Below are positions 55,978 to 64,000 of a stretch of 64,000 bases of DNA, in pieces. A model generated the notes under the pieces. The model saw only the letters and a list, made by a program, of their open reading frames with translations. It was not told where the DNA came from and ran no database searches. Source of the DNA: Chloroflexota bacterium (lineage in GTDB: Bacteria > Chloroflexota > Dehalococcoidia > FW602-bin16); NCBI GenBank assembly GCA_004297765.1, contig SCTZ01000111.1:18379-82378 (forward strand), written 5' to 3'. Positions within the stretch are counted from its first letter, which is position 1, and each line of letters opens with the position of its first letter. The position numbers were made by a program, and so were the translations under genes.

Positions 55978-57579
55978 CTAGCTCACGGATACGCCATCGG
56001 CAGTTCCGGATCTGATTCGCTCGATATGTTCCTCTATGAGCTGAACTCTCGCGTGCCAGGTGTTGCGCTGCGCCAGATCGGTCCGCCGACGAACGAGGTC
56101 GGCATCGCTCTCAATGAGAGCGGCATCGAGTTTCGCCAGGAAGTCGCGATGGCTGTCGGCAATATAAAGGTATCCCGCGTAGTTAAGCAACTCGGCCATG
56201 CGGGTGGCCACCACCGGTTTCCCCAGGGTGATGTACTCGTAGAGCTTCACCGGGTCGACGGCTTGCGTCAATTCGTTAACCAGGAACGGAATGACGCAGG
56301 CGTCGAAATTGTACAGGTAGTAGGGCAGGAGACTGTACACCTGGCGTCCCAGGAAATGCACGTTCGGCAAGCCTCGCAGACGGCTAACGTCGATGCCCGG
56401 CGCAGGCCAGCCCAGGAACACAAAGGTGTACTGGGGCCTTTCTCGAGCGAGCAACTGTACCAGCTCGAAATCGAACCATTCCGCTATCGCTCCGAAGTAC
56501 CCAACCAGCGGACGCTTCATCCCATCAAGCAGGTCGTTCGGCTGCGCCAGGCGAAAGTGGTTGAAGTCGCACGCGTTTCTCACCAGGACGCACTGGTCGC
56601 CCTTGGAGTCCGCCCACTTGTCGAGCAGCGTTTGCGAGCTGACCAGCATGAGGTCAGATTCCCTCACCAGCTCCCGCTCGATAGCGCGAACGGCCGGATC
56701 CACCTCGGCAAAGCCAGCCCAATCGTCCATGCAGTCGTAGACGATCCTCCAGCCCAGCGTCTGTCGCAGTCGTGAGCTCACAGGCCGCCAGAATGGCTGC
56801 TGCACCAGGACCACGGCGTCCACCACGTCGTACGTCTGCCGGAGCGAGTCAAGCGCGGCGCAGATCAGGTCCAAGCTATCATCTGGAGCCTCGCCACCCC
56901 AGAACTTCACCGGGCCGTAGTCTTCCAGAGCGATTTCGTAGACGTTTTCGCGGCGTTGGCGAGCCACGAAGCCACGCCGCTCGTGTGGCGCACACCTCTT
57001 GCCGGGGCTGACGTAGAAGACCCGATGTCCCGCCTGCGCCAGGTGGACGGCTATCTGATGGGGCCGTTGAAAGACAAAATCCCAATCCAGCACACCCAGA
57101 CAAAGAACGTCGTAGTGCTCCGGCCTTTCCCGGGTTGTGCCTGTCCGCGGGTCGCATCGACCGTCCTGGACTGGGAAGCGGCAGGGTATCGGCTCCCCCG
57201 CGTCCGCACGAGCATCCACACTCGGCCTAGGCCCGGTTGCGGCGGCCACCCCAATGAGGCTTTCCGCTGCTTCTCCCCCCCGCCGGGCTTCCGACGGCTG
57301 AGATGGACCCAGCAGCCGCCGAGCAAAGTGATGGACGTGGAACAGCGGCGCCACCATTCGCCAAACGCGTCCGGCATAGATGCCCTGGATCAGACGATCA
57401 CGCGCCGTGACCTCCTCCTGCAGCCACCGGACATCGTTCAATAACTGCGCATTCACCGACCGCAAGCCGGCAATCTCCCTTCGCAGGGTCTCGGATTCCT
57501 GCGAGGACAGTTCGCACTCGCTACGAACAGATGCCTCCTTGGGCGGATCTTTTTCGGGCAAGCGTACCTTATCATCCAT
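55978..57579 (-). CDS. Glycosyltransferase (GT4-like) with N-terminal coiled coil
   Basis: A 533-residue protein. About residues 20-70 form a charged coiled coil (SQESETLRREIAGLRSVNAQ). The catalytic part starts with LDWDFVFQRPHQIAVHLAQ and contains VYDCMDDWAGF, VGYFGAIAEWFDFEL and a C-terminal PVKLYEYITLGKPVVATRM, typical of GT-B retaining enzymes. It is a paralogue of the C-terminal part of the gene at 62068-63837, which shares FQRP, GALAEWFDYDL and LKLFEYMAGRKPVV. The sugar is unknown. Confidence 0.8.
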   Translation of the reverse strand: MDDKVRLPEKDPPKEASVRSECELSSQESETLRREIAGLRSVNAQLLNDVRWLQEEVTARDRLIQGIYAGRVWRMVAPLFHVHHFARRLLGPSQPSEARRGGEAAESLIGVAAATGPRPSVDARADAGEPIPCRFPVQDGRCDPRTGTTRERPEHYDVLCLGVLDWDFVFQRPHQIAVHLAQAGHRVFYVSPGKRCAPHERRGFVARQRRENVYEIALEDYGPVKFWGGEAPDDSLDLICAALDSLRQTYDVVDAVVLVQQPFWRPVSSRLRQTLGWRIVYDCMDDWAGFAEVDPAVRAIERELVRESDLMLVSSQTLLDKWADSKGDQCVLVRNACDFNHFRLAQPNDLLDGMKRPLVGYFGAIAEWFDFELVQLLARERPQYTFVFLGWPAPGIDVSRLRGLPNVHFLGRQVYSLLPYYLYNFDACVIPFLVNELTQAVDPVKLYEYITLGKPVVATRMAELLNYAGYLYIADSHRDFLAKLDAALIESDADLVRRRTDLAQRNTWHARVQLIEEHIERIRSGTADGVSVS

Positions 57580-58011
57580 GGGAGCCTCGTAGTTAGCTGA
57601 CTATCTGAACAGTAGCGCGGGGACTTGTTCCCCTCATACCCCGTTCGGGGCAGACAGCTTGTCCCACGTGCCCATGCTCCAGGTAAAGGGGCCCTCGCCA
57701 CGGCGAGAGGTGAGGACCCCGCGCGGCAAGCCACGGGCAGTAGACACCCGGCCGACCCTCACCCTAGCCCTCTCCCTTTGCGAAGGGAGAGGGAATGGTG
57801 CGTCAGCTATCCCGATGTCGTCGACAGCAGAACATACCCAGCACCAAAGCGTACCTGTCCCCTCTCCCTTTCGCGAAAGAGAGAGGGCTAGGGTGAGGGT
57901 CCCCCCATCGTCCGCTGCCCGCCCCACAGATTCCTGGCTGGGATCTGATCCACCCGTCGGCATTGTTGATTCCTCTCCATTGTTGCGACAAGGGAGAGGA
58001 GGTTGACGTAC
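57580..58011. other. Gap with CCCTCTCCCTT repeats
   Basis: 432 bases without a gene. ccctcaccctagccctctcc at 57757 is inverted as gagagggctagggtgaggg at 57883-57900, enclosing two smaller hairpins. The remainder shows nothing recognisable. Confidence 0.7.
57757..57900. repeat. CCCTCACCCTAGCCCTCTCC inverted repeat, copy 3
   Basis: Long inverted arms of about 30 bases bound the element, each followed by its own ctccctttgcgaagggag-type hairpin. It is the most complete member of this family in the window. Confidence 0.8.
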
Positions 58012-60207
58012 TTATTGCGGGAAGGCTCGAGCAAGGAAGGCCGCCATCTCCCGTCGCGTCACGTTGTTATCGGGGCAATAGCGCAGCGGACCGGTGGCGC
58101 AGCCGGCAGTGATGCCGTGGTCGTAGAGGTGCTCGACATAGCGCGCGTACCATGCGCCGGACAGCACATCGGCAAAGAGACCACGATAAGCCGGCAAGTG
58201 TGCCGAATCGGCATGATTCAGCGCCCGCAACACGAAGGCGGCCATCTCCGCCCTGGTTACAGCGGCATCCGGACAGTAGCGCAGCGGACCGGCGGCGCAG
58301 CCGGCAGTGATGCCGTGGTCGTAGAGGTGCTCGACATAGCGCGCGTACCATGCGCCGGATGGCACATCGGCAAAGAGACCACGATAAGCCGGCAAGTGTG
58401 CCGGATCAGCATCGCCCAGCGCCCGCAGTATGAAGGCGGCCATCTCCGCTCTGGTCACAGCGGCATCCGGACAATAGCGCCGTTCGCCCGTGGTCGAGTT
58501 ATAGTAGCAGCCGCTAGTGATGCCCCGCTGGAAGAGCTGCTCTATATTATTGTAGGCCCAGTCGTTGGGCAGCACGTCGCTGAAGCTGCTGGTCCGGGCT
58601 GTCACGGTCACCGTGGTGCTGGCCAGGAGCGCCGCGTTCACGGAGTTGTACAGCCGAAAGAAGTAGGTGTGGGGAGCGGTAAGCCCGGTCACCGCGGCCG
58701 ACCCCGAGGGTCCCGAGGTCTGCAGCGACTCCGGGCCGCCGTCCTCCGAGATCCGCACCTGGCCGGTTATACACGGGTCGACGGTCCACGTCACCGTGAT
58801 GGAGCCAGTCTGCCCAGGAGCCAACGCTAGGTGGCTCGGGGTGGCCGCGATAGTAGGGGCCGTCACGGAGGCAGCCGCGTTGATCCTCCCGGACTCCCAT
58901 AGTGCGCCAGTACCGGTTATCTTGTCCGCGGCCCCTTTTATGCGCCCCACCACATCCTGGTTGCTGGTGCACCAGCCGGCCCCCCGCACCAACGCCGCCA
59001 AGCCGCTGACGTGAGGTGTCGCCATCGAGGTCCCCGACCTGTACTCATAGCCGCCCCCGGGAACGGTCGACCAGATGCGCTCGCCGGGTGCGGCCACGTC
59101 CACCCAACTGCCGTAATTGGAGAACCAGGACAACTGGTCGTTTGTGTTGGTGGACCCGACGGCGACCACGTTGTTGCAGCTCGCCGGACTTGCGACCTCA
59201 TACGAGCCGACGTTACCTGCCGCGGCGACAATGACGACGTTGCGCGCCCACGCGTAGTCGATGGCATCCTGCTCTAACTGCGAGCAGGCCCCTTGCCTTC
59301 CCACGCTGGCGTTGATCACCTGAGCCCCGTTGTCAGCGGCCCAGCGAATACCCATCGCCAACGTACTCTCAGTCCCTTCGCCTTTGTCGTCCAGTATTTT
59401 TACGTTGTACAAACGGCTGTCGTAACCCACGCCGGCAACGCCGATACCGTTGTTAGTGTTGGCCGCGGCGATCCCAGCGACGTGAGTCCCGTGACCACCG
59501 CACAGATCGGTGGTGCCTTGCGGGGACCCGGTAAAGTCGATTCGCAGGGTCACCTTGCCAGCTAGATCGGGGTTGGCCTCGTCGATGCCGCAGTCGAGGA
59601 TGGCCACTTTCACCGATGGTGACCCGTGGGTAACATTCCAGGCTGCCGCGGCCTGGATCTTAGCCATGCCCCATTGCATGCTGAAATCGGGATCATTGGG
59701 CGTTTCCGCGGCACGTATCACGTAGTCGGGTTCAGCGTAGCGCACGCGGGGATCGGCTTGATACACACGAATCGCGTCGTCCAGAGAACTTGCGCCCCCG
59801 ATGTTCACCACTTCCGCGTCCGGTCCGACGCCGTATGCCGCCTGCGCGGTCAGCACACCTGGCACACGAGCCCGACTGTGGACATCGGCCCGCTCCGCGA
59901 GCTCGACTCCTTCGTTGAAGGCGACGACGATCCGGCCAGGCACCGCTTCACGTCCGTCCGCTGTCCTAACCGTGCTGACAGGCTCCGCCTTCGGCGCCCC
60001 ATCCGGTGGCTGGGCTGCTGATACGCCTACAGGATTGCTGACGGGACTGAGGAAGCGCGTCTCACCATCCGCGGAGAACGAAGGAGGCGAAGACGAATCC
60101 CTGGCGGGATCGCTCGATCCGAAGCTATGGCCCTGAACCACTGGCATGGCCAGCGTCAGCAGCAGCCACAATGGCAGGATTGCGCATAATCGTTGGAGCA
60201 ATGCCAT
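58012..60207 (-). CDS. Secreted subtilisin-like protease with three SLH domains
   Basis: A 731-residue exported protein. It has a signal peptide (about 1-26), a pro-domain (about 85-165) and an S8 catalytic domain with triad Asp205 (AILDCGID), His239 (GGHGTHVAG) and Ser394 (SGTSMATPHV), plus Asn332 in AAAGN. A fibronectin-like segment follows (about 452-538), then three C-terminal SLH repeats (about 541-605, 611-670, 677-731) for non-covalent attachment to cell-wall polymers. The SLH units repeat with a 66-residue (198-base) period and near-identical DNA, suggesting recent duplication. Confidence 0.93.
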   Translation of the reverse strand: MALLQRLCAILPLWLLLTLAMPVVQGHSFGSSDPARDSSSPPSFSADGETRFLSPVSNPVGVSAAQPPDGAPKAEPVSTVRTADGREAVPGRIVVAFNEGVELAERADVHSRARVPGVLTAQAAYGVGPDAEVVNIGGASSLDDAIRVYQADPRVRYAEPDYVIRAAETPNDPDFSMQWGMAKIQAAAAWNVTHGSPSVKVAILDCGIDEANPDLAGKVTLRIDFTGSPQGTTDLCGGHGTHVAGIAAANTNNGIGVAGVGYDSRLYNVKILDDKGEGTESTLAMGIRWAADNGAQVINASVGRQGACSQLEQDAIDYAWARNVVIVAAAGNVGSYEVASPASCNNVVAVGSTNTNDQLSWFSNYGSWVDVAAPGERIWSTVPGGGYEYRSGTSMATPHVSGLAALVRGAGWCTSNQDVVGRIKGAADKITGTGALWESGRINAAASVTAPTIAATPSHLALAPGQTGSITVTWTVDPCITGQVRISEDGGPESLQTSGPSGSAAVTGLTAPHTYFFRLYNSVNAALLASTTVTVTARTSSFSDVLPNDWAYNNIEQLFQRGITSGCYYNSTTGERRYCPDAAVTRAEMAAFILRALGDADPAHLPAYRGLFADVPSGAWYARYVEHLYDHGITAGCAAGPLRYCPDAAVTRAEMAAFVLRALNHADSAHLPAYRGLFADVLSGAWYARYVEHLYDHGITAGCATGPLRYCPDNNVTRREMAAFLARAFPQ

Positions 60208-60670
60208 CCTCCAGATGGGTCCTCAGTCAGATTCAGATGCCACTCCCAGGAACTGCCGTTCGCAATACGGGCACTCATACCAGGCCATTTTAACAAATGA
60301 GCCAGCCCTTGCAAACCGCCACGGTGCTGAGGGGTGCGGGTCACGCTTGCGTGCCGTGCATCTGGCCGGGGGCCTTGCTGTCAACGGATTCGGTGGCGAA
60401 TTGAACAGACACGCGTCTCCAACCAAAGATCCGGGAACGCCGCGTGCACCGCCAGTGGCTATGCGTGCCTGACTGGCTGAGACGCGGAGTACCCTGAGGC
60501 AGACCCCCGCCGCCTGCCGCGGCCATCCGTTCAATCCGCTCCCGAATCTGTTGACAGCACCTCCACGTCCGGCAGACCGCAGCGGTCTCCGAGACCGCCG
60601 CGGTCTAGGCGTCGCCTCGCGGACCGCGGAGGCGGGCCTGACGATGCTGGTAGGGTTCTCACACACTTTC
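60208..60670. other. Gap between the protease and a GT-C gene
   Basis: 463 bases. A GACCGC palindrome lies at 60575-60605. A tiny minus-strand frame at 60223-60288 (21 codons) encodes a C-x2-C motif (MAWYECPYCERQF), which might be a zinc-ribbon remnant or a very small protein; there is too little to call a gene. Confidence 0.4.
60575..60605. repeat. GACCGCCGCGG palindrome, copy 2
   Basis: 15-base arms (60575-60589 and 60591-60605) with one mismatch and a single-base centre. Same family as 47807-47837. Confidence 0.8.
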
Positions 60671-62071
60671 TCAGACGGTCCCTTCGTGCCGTTTCTGCTC
60701 GCCAACCAGGCCGAAACCGGCCAACAGAACGAAGAACTGTGCCCACGGATAATGGTAACGCGACTGCACCTCGATCAGGCTGTGCAGAAACACAAAAGCC
60801 AGGAAGATCAACAGAAGCAAGCCGATTCCGCCATAGGACCGCTCCCTCTGAAGCCTGTAACAGCCGACCGCACCGAGCAACAGCAGCCAGACGTAGAATG
60901 ACTGGGAGACAGCATAGAGTACGTCTCGGTTCCTCTCCAGGAGTTGCCCCATAGGACTGGCCTCCAGTTTGATCGTACTCCAGTAGGTCCCGTACGAGTC
61001 ATCGCCCCACATGATGTTGTATTTCTCGAACAGCAATGCGCCGAACCTGGCTGGATCGGCCACGATCCTTTCGAGCGCCACACGCCACGCGACGGCACCG
61101 GTTCCAGCGGGACCTCGCTCTGTCATCAGCCGAGTGAACAAAGATTGGTCGTCGGGATTCCACATTCCCTTTGCCTGGATGTTTGTGCCGACGAGAATAT
61201 TCAACGGGAGCGTAGACACCAGGGGCGAAGCACCTCCGAGCGCCCAACGGGCCGACAGATAGATAGCCATGACGACGAGGAAGCCCGCGACCATCGGCGT
61301 GGTACGCCTCAGGCGCGTCGCGGGCCGGTCGCGTGAACTAAGAACCGTCCAGGCGCTGCAAGCAACGAGGACAAGCACCGAAACCGGGCGAATGGTGTAC
61401 GACACGCCCAGCAAAGCGCCTGCAATGAGCGGCCGACGCTTGGACCATGAGTCAGCGTGCGAGCCACCCAGCAGCACGGCGATGCCCCCGAGCAAGAAGG
61501 CGGTGTATGACATCTCGGCTGCCGGTACACTACCCATCATCACCTGCGCGGGCCACAAGGCAAATAGCACAACCGCGACACGTGCCGCCGGCTCTCCCAG
61601 CAAGCGCTTGGCTATCAAGAACAGCAGCAATCCCGTCACCAAGCTGGATGTCAGGTTGAGCGCCTGGGCAGTCTCTACGTTCGCGCCGAAGAGACGATAC
61701 CAGAGCCCGAGCAGCAGAGGATAACCTGCCTCTTGAGCAGGCGGAAAATCGAACTTTCCCTGAGCAATGGCGGAGCCGTAGCTGTGGTAGCGATCGAAAT
61801 CCGAGACTGGGAGAGTAGGCGCCAGGACCAGCCAGCCCAGACGCACCAGGACGATCAGCGTCCCGAAAGCGAGCAAGAAGACGCGGGTCGAGCCCCGCTG
61901 GGGCAAGCTACAACGTAAAGCGTAACAGGCTGCGAATCCAAGCAGCACGACAAGCGCAAGCCAATACTTCGCCAGCCCGGTCAGACTCCAGTTTCCCACA
62001 CCGTAGACAGCGGCCACGACGAGCAGGAGTCCTGTCAGGGACAGAAGCCACTTTTCCCACCGCCACATCAA
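60671..62071 (-). CDS. GT-C glycosyltransferase-like membrane protein (GT39/ArnT-like)
   Basis: A 466-residue protein with about 10-11 membrane helices. The first extracytoplasmic loop has LPVSDFDRYHSYGSAI followed by AGYPLLLGLWYRLFG, a pattern of ArnT/PMT_2-type enzymes that use polyprenyl-linked sugars. The Asp in SDFD is the candidate catalytic base. Its start overlaps the stop of the upstream chimeric glycosyltransferase by 4 bases, so the two are co-translated and probably work on the same glycan. Confidence 0.72.
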   Translation of the reverse strand: MMWRWEKWLLSLTGLLLVVAAVYGVGNWSLTGLAKYWLALVVLLGFAACYALRCSLPQRGSTRVFLLAFGTLIVLVRLGWLVLAPTLPVSDFDRYHSYGSAIAQGKFDFPPAQEAGYPLLLGLWYRLFGANVETAQALNLTSSLVTGLLLFLIAKRLLGEPAARVAVVLFALWPAQVMMGSVPAAEMSYTAFLLGGIAVLLGGSHADSWSKRRPLIAGALLGVSYTIRPVSVLVLVACSAWTVLSSRDRPATRLRRTTPMVAGFLVVMAIYLSARWALGGASPLVSTLPLNILVGTNIQAKGMWNPDDQSLFTRLMTERGPAGTGAVAWRVALERIVADPARFGALLFEKYNIMWGDDSYGTYWSTIKLEASPMGQLLERNRDVLYAVSQSFYVWLLLLGAVGCYRLQRERSYGGIGLLLLIFLAFVFLHSLIEVQSRYHYPWAQFFVLLAGFGLVGEQKRHEGTV

Positions 62072-63837
62072 CTCCCCTCACCAGAGCGTATGAGTTGAAG
62101 AATCGCCTGAGCACGCACGTCCCAGCTGTTGTCGCGCGCCACCTGATCTACTTGCGCCAGGTAGGCATGATCGTCGCGGCGGGCCAGCGCCTCATCGAGC
62201 CTTTTGATAAACTCTCGAGGATTCCCGCCAATCAGCACGCCTGGATACCGTCTGCACTCCCGCATATCCGTTGTAACAACAGGTTTTCTACCGGCCATAT
62301 ACTCGAACAGCTTGAGAGGAGAGACCGCATGTGTGATGTCGTTCAGCTTGAAGGGAATCGTCGCTACATCGAAGTACTTGAGGTAGCGGGCCACGTCCGG
62401 GTAGGGCTTTGGCCCAAGCCAGGAGATGTTTTCGAGCTTCGTAATCGAGCTCTTTCCAATAGAGCCGTCGTAATCCGGTCCGATGAGTACGAATCGGTAG
62501 TGAGGACGTTCAGCGGCAGCCCTAGCCAGCAGATCGTAGTCGAACCATTCTGCCAGCGCACCGTAGTAGCCAACCACGAGAGAAGCATCCTTCAGCAAAG
62601 GCTTCAGATCATCCGGAGGCTTGGTAGTCTCGTCGATAGTGCGTCTGATCAGATGATAGTCCACGCCATTGGGACACAGTAGCGCGTCGGGTCTTAGCTC
62701 GCTTACTTGTCCCAGGAGCTTCTCCGCCGTAGCCACAACATACGTAGCTTCTCTGAGCAATTTCACGTGATCGCGTTCCAGCGCATCGATGTCTCCCGGA
62801 AACAGGGACACGTCCAACTCGTCGATGTGCTCGTACACTACGCGCGCGCTGTCCAGCTCCGACAAACAGGCCCCATTGTAGACCAGCGTGAACGCAACCG
62901 GCGATCTGACGCCCTTGAGAACGCGCAGCGGCACATGGGCAGTGTACAAACGATCATCCAGCCGATGGAAGCCTATTGAGCGGGCGCCCGGATTCCAGGG
63001 CTCGCAGAACAAAACCAGACAATTCTGGCGCGCTAGAGCTAGACTCAACTGCTGAGGACGCTGGAAGAGTGAGATATTCCACTCTACTGATGGCAAGAAG
63101 ATCACAGTTTCGAGAGCAGATTCGTGCTGCGCGATGATAGCCTGCAACTCCCTCGACAATCTCTCTTCTTGGCGAGAATGGATAGTCATGGCCGCGCCGG
63201 GACCTCGCCAGGCCTCGCTCCTGGCTGCTCGCCAGGCTGCGCCGACCCCTTCTGTCCTCAAGACCCACTGGGTGAGTATCATGGCGTAAAACGCGCGGTA
63301 TCGCAGCGTGCCCCGTGGCGCAAGCCAGGAACCCGTGCGCCACAGCAGTTGCAGGAGCCCCCACCCGAAGCTCCGTTCCACGGACTCAATCTGCGCCCGG
63401 AGCTCGCCGATCTCGTTTTCTCGCTCCGCGAGCTGGCCCTGTAGAGTCGCTATTCGCCGATTCTGTACAGCACTTTGCGCCTGGAGCTCGCCGATCTCGT
63501 TTTCTCGCTCTGCACGTTGCCCTATCTGCCCATCCGCGAACGAGCTCAAGAGGCTCGAGGCTGTGATACTCCGCCCCCGATAGTTCTGAAAGATTCCTCC
63601 GCCACCGAGGATAACGAGATCGCATTCCTCAGCAGCCGCGACGATTGCAGGCAAGTCCGTCCAAAGAACGGATCGCACGCTGTGGCGCGCAGCGGTCATC
63701 TCAGGGCTTCCGGAAACCACCACAAGCTCCAGTGTGGGCTCCGACGCTCTCAGACTCTGCAGCATTGCCGTCAGGATCGTTTCATCGCCCGTGTTCCCGA
63801 ATCCGTGATACCCCGCGATCAGAACTTTCTTTGGCAT
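62068..63837 (-). CDS. Chimera: truncated pyruvyl-transferase N-terminus + coiled coil + GT4-like glycosyltransferase
   Basis: A 589-residue protein. Residues 1-90 (KKVLIAGYHGFGNTGDETIL, then LVILGGGGIFQNYRG) match the start of polysaccharide pyruvyl transferases of the CsaB type, but the match stops there. Residues 100-155 form a coiled coil with two copies of AERENEIGEL. From about 240 on it is a GT-B glycosyltransferase (SLFQRPQQLSLALAR, VGYYGALAEWFDYDL, LKLFEYMAGRKPVV) related to the gene at 55978. ATG 63837 starts the pyruvyl-transferase fold; an in-frame ATG at 63882 adds 15 residues. Neither start has an ideal RBS. Confidence 0.75.
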   Translation of the reverse strand: MPKKVLIAGYHGFGNTGDETILTAMLQSLRASEPTLELVVVSGSPEMTAARHSVRSVLWTDLPAIVAAAEECDLVILGGGGIFQNYRGRSITASSLLSSFADGQIGQRAERENEIGELQAQSAVQNRRIATLQGQLAERENEIGELRAQIESVERSFGWGLLQLLWRTGSWLAPRGTLRYRAFYAMILTQWVLRTEGVGAAWRAARSEAWRGPGAAMTIHSRQEERLSRELQAIIAQHESALETVIFLPSVEWNISLFQRPQQLSLALARQNCLVLFCEPWNPGARSIGFHRLDDRLYTAHVPLRVLKGVRSPVAFTLVYNGACLSELDSARVVYEHIDELDVSLFPGDIDALERDHVKLLREATYVVATAEKLLGQVSELRPDALLCPNGVDYHLIRRTIDETTKPPDDLKPLLKDASLVVGYYGALAEWFDYDLLARAAAERPHYRFVLIGPDYDGSIGKSSITKLENISWLGPKPYPDVARYLKYFDVATIPFKLNDITHAVSPLKLFEYMAGRKPVVTTDMRECRRYPGVLIGGNPREFIKRLDEALARRDDHAYLAQVDQVARDNSWDVRAQAILQLIRSGEGS

Positions 63838-63924
63838 AGAGCTAGCGCCACTTCCTTTTTCGTGTGATCTACCTGAGACCATAGGGTTTATGCGTTCTCC
63901 GGCGCGTCACGCCATACTGCGACC

Positions 63925-63977
63925 GCCCGGGGCTGAAGCCGCCGGGCTAATCCAACGAAGCCCCCTCGAAGGGGGCT
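63925..63977. repeat. Hairpin cluster at the window end
   Basis: cccggggctgaagccgccggg is followed by AGCCCCCT/AGGGGGCT (63959-63966 and 63970-63977, loop cga). It may end a transcript from outside the window. No gene is visible from 63838 to 64000. Confidence 0.6.
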
Positions 63978-64000
63978 GGGTGCCGTGCTCAGCCGGCTTC

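Noticed and set aside
60223..60705. 160-codon minus-strand frame with a C-terminal CPYC motif
   Set aside because: Most of the frame is Arg/Pro/Ala-rich translation of a palindromic repeat and overlaps the end of the GT-C gene. Only the last 21 codons look protein-like, too few to call a gene.

Overview
The window reads as GC-rich chromosome from an anaerobic, autotrophy-capable bacterium. Chloroflexota is my best guess: the window combines Wood-Ljungdahl genes, a type 2 IPP isomerase, an ATP synthase operon running into murA and mreB, SLH-domain secreted proteins, no outer-membrane genes, and intergenic gaps filled with short palindromic repeats. The phylum is inferred from gene content and style, not from a marker tree. 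I found no rRNA, tRNA, CRISPR array, phage or insertion-sequence transposase.

Layout. 308-10190: a forward F1Fo ATP synthase operon (atpI-like, B, E, F, H, A, G, D, C) that overlaps into murA and an mreB/mbl gene. 10337-18979: a transporter, an acyltransferase-like protein, a DUF192 lipoprotein, a YfhO-type membrane protein, lepA, mutM and a cupin sugar-epimerase-like gene. 19004-24114: gyrB and sucCD on the minus strand. 24362-28973: a secreted glycosidase-like protein followed by coaX, ubiX and fni. 29077-32226: small regulatory genes (PaaX-like, hotdog-fold, DUF5808, PadR). 32765-38112: a Wood-Ljungdahl operon acsD-acsC-acsV-acsE (corrinoid protein, its reductive activator and the methyltransferase) with a clear promoter and terminator. 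38348-47552: two toxin-antitoxin pairs, mutL, a GT-C type membrane protein, a penicillin-recognising-fold lipoprotein, a zinc-type CDF transporter, a methyltransferase and a cytidylate-kinase-like protein. 48047-55040: a minus-strand hdrC-hdrB-hdrA-flxD-flxC-flxB-flxA cluster. 55978-63837: an envelope/glycan locus with two related glycosyltransferases, a GT-C membrane protein and an SLH-anchored subtilisin.

How it fits together. AcsE moves the methyl group of methyl-tetrahydrofolate to the corrinoid protein AcsCD, and AcsV rescues inactive Co(II) corrinoid. The catalytic CODH/ACS subunits (acsA, acsB) are not in this window. HdrABC-FlxABCD is known as an NADH-linked, presumably electron-bifurcating complex, and could supply low-potential ferredoxin to that pathway. 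The proton-type ATP synthase would conserve the energy.

The most unusual features are: a MurA with Asp in place of the fosfomycin-target Cys; a glycosyltransferase fused to a truncated pyruvyl-transferase N-terminus; translationally overlapping ubiX-fni, which suggests a prenyl-FMN supply unit; an attenuator-like terminator in the hdrC leader; and at least five dispersed palindromic repeat families, one of which splits the hdr operon and another of which supplies stop codons to two convergent genes.
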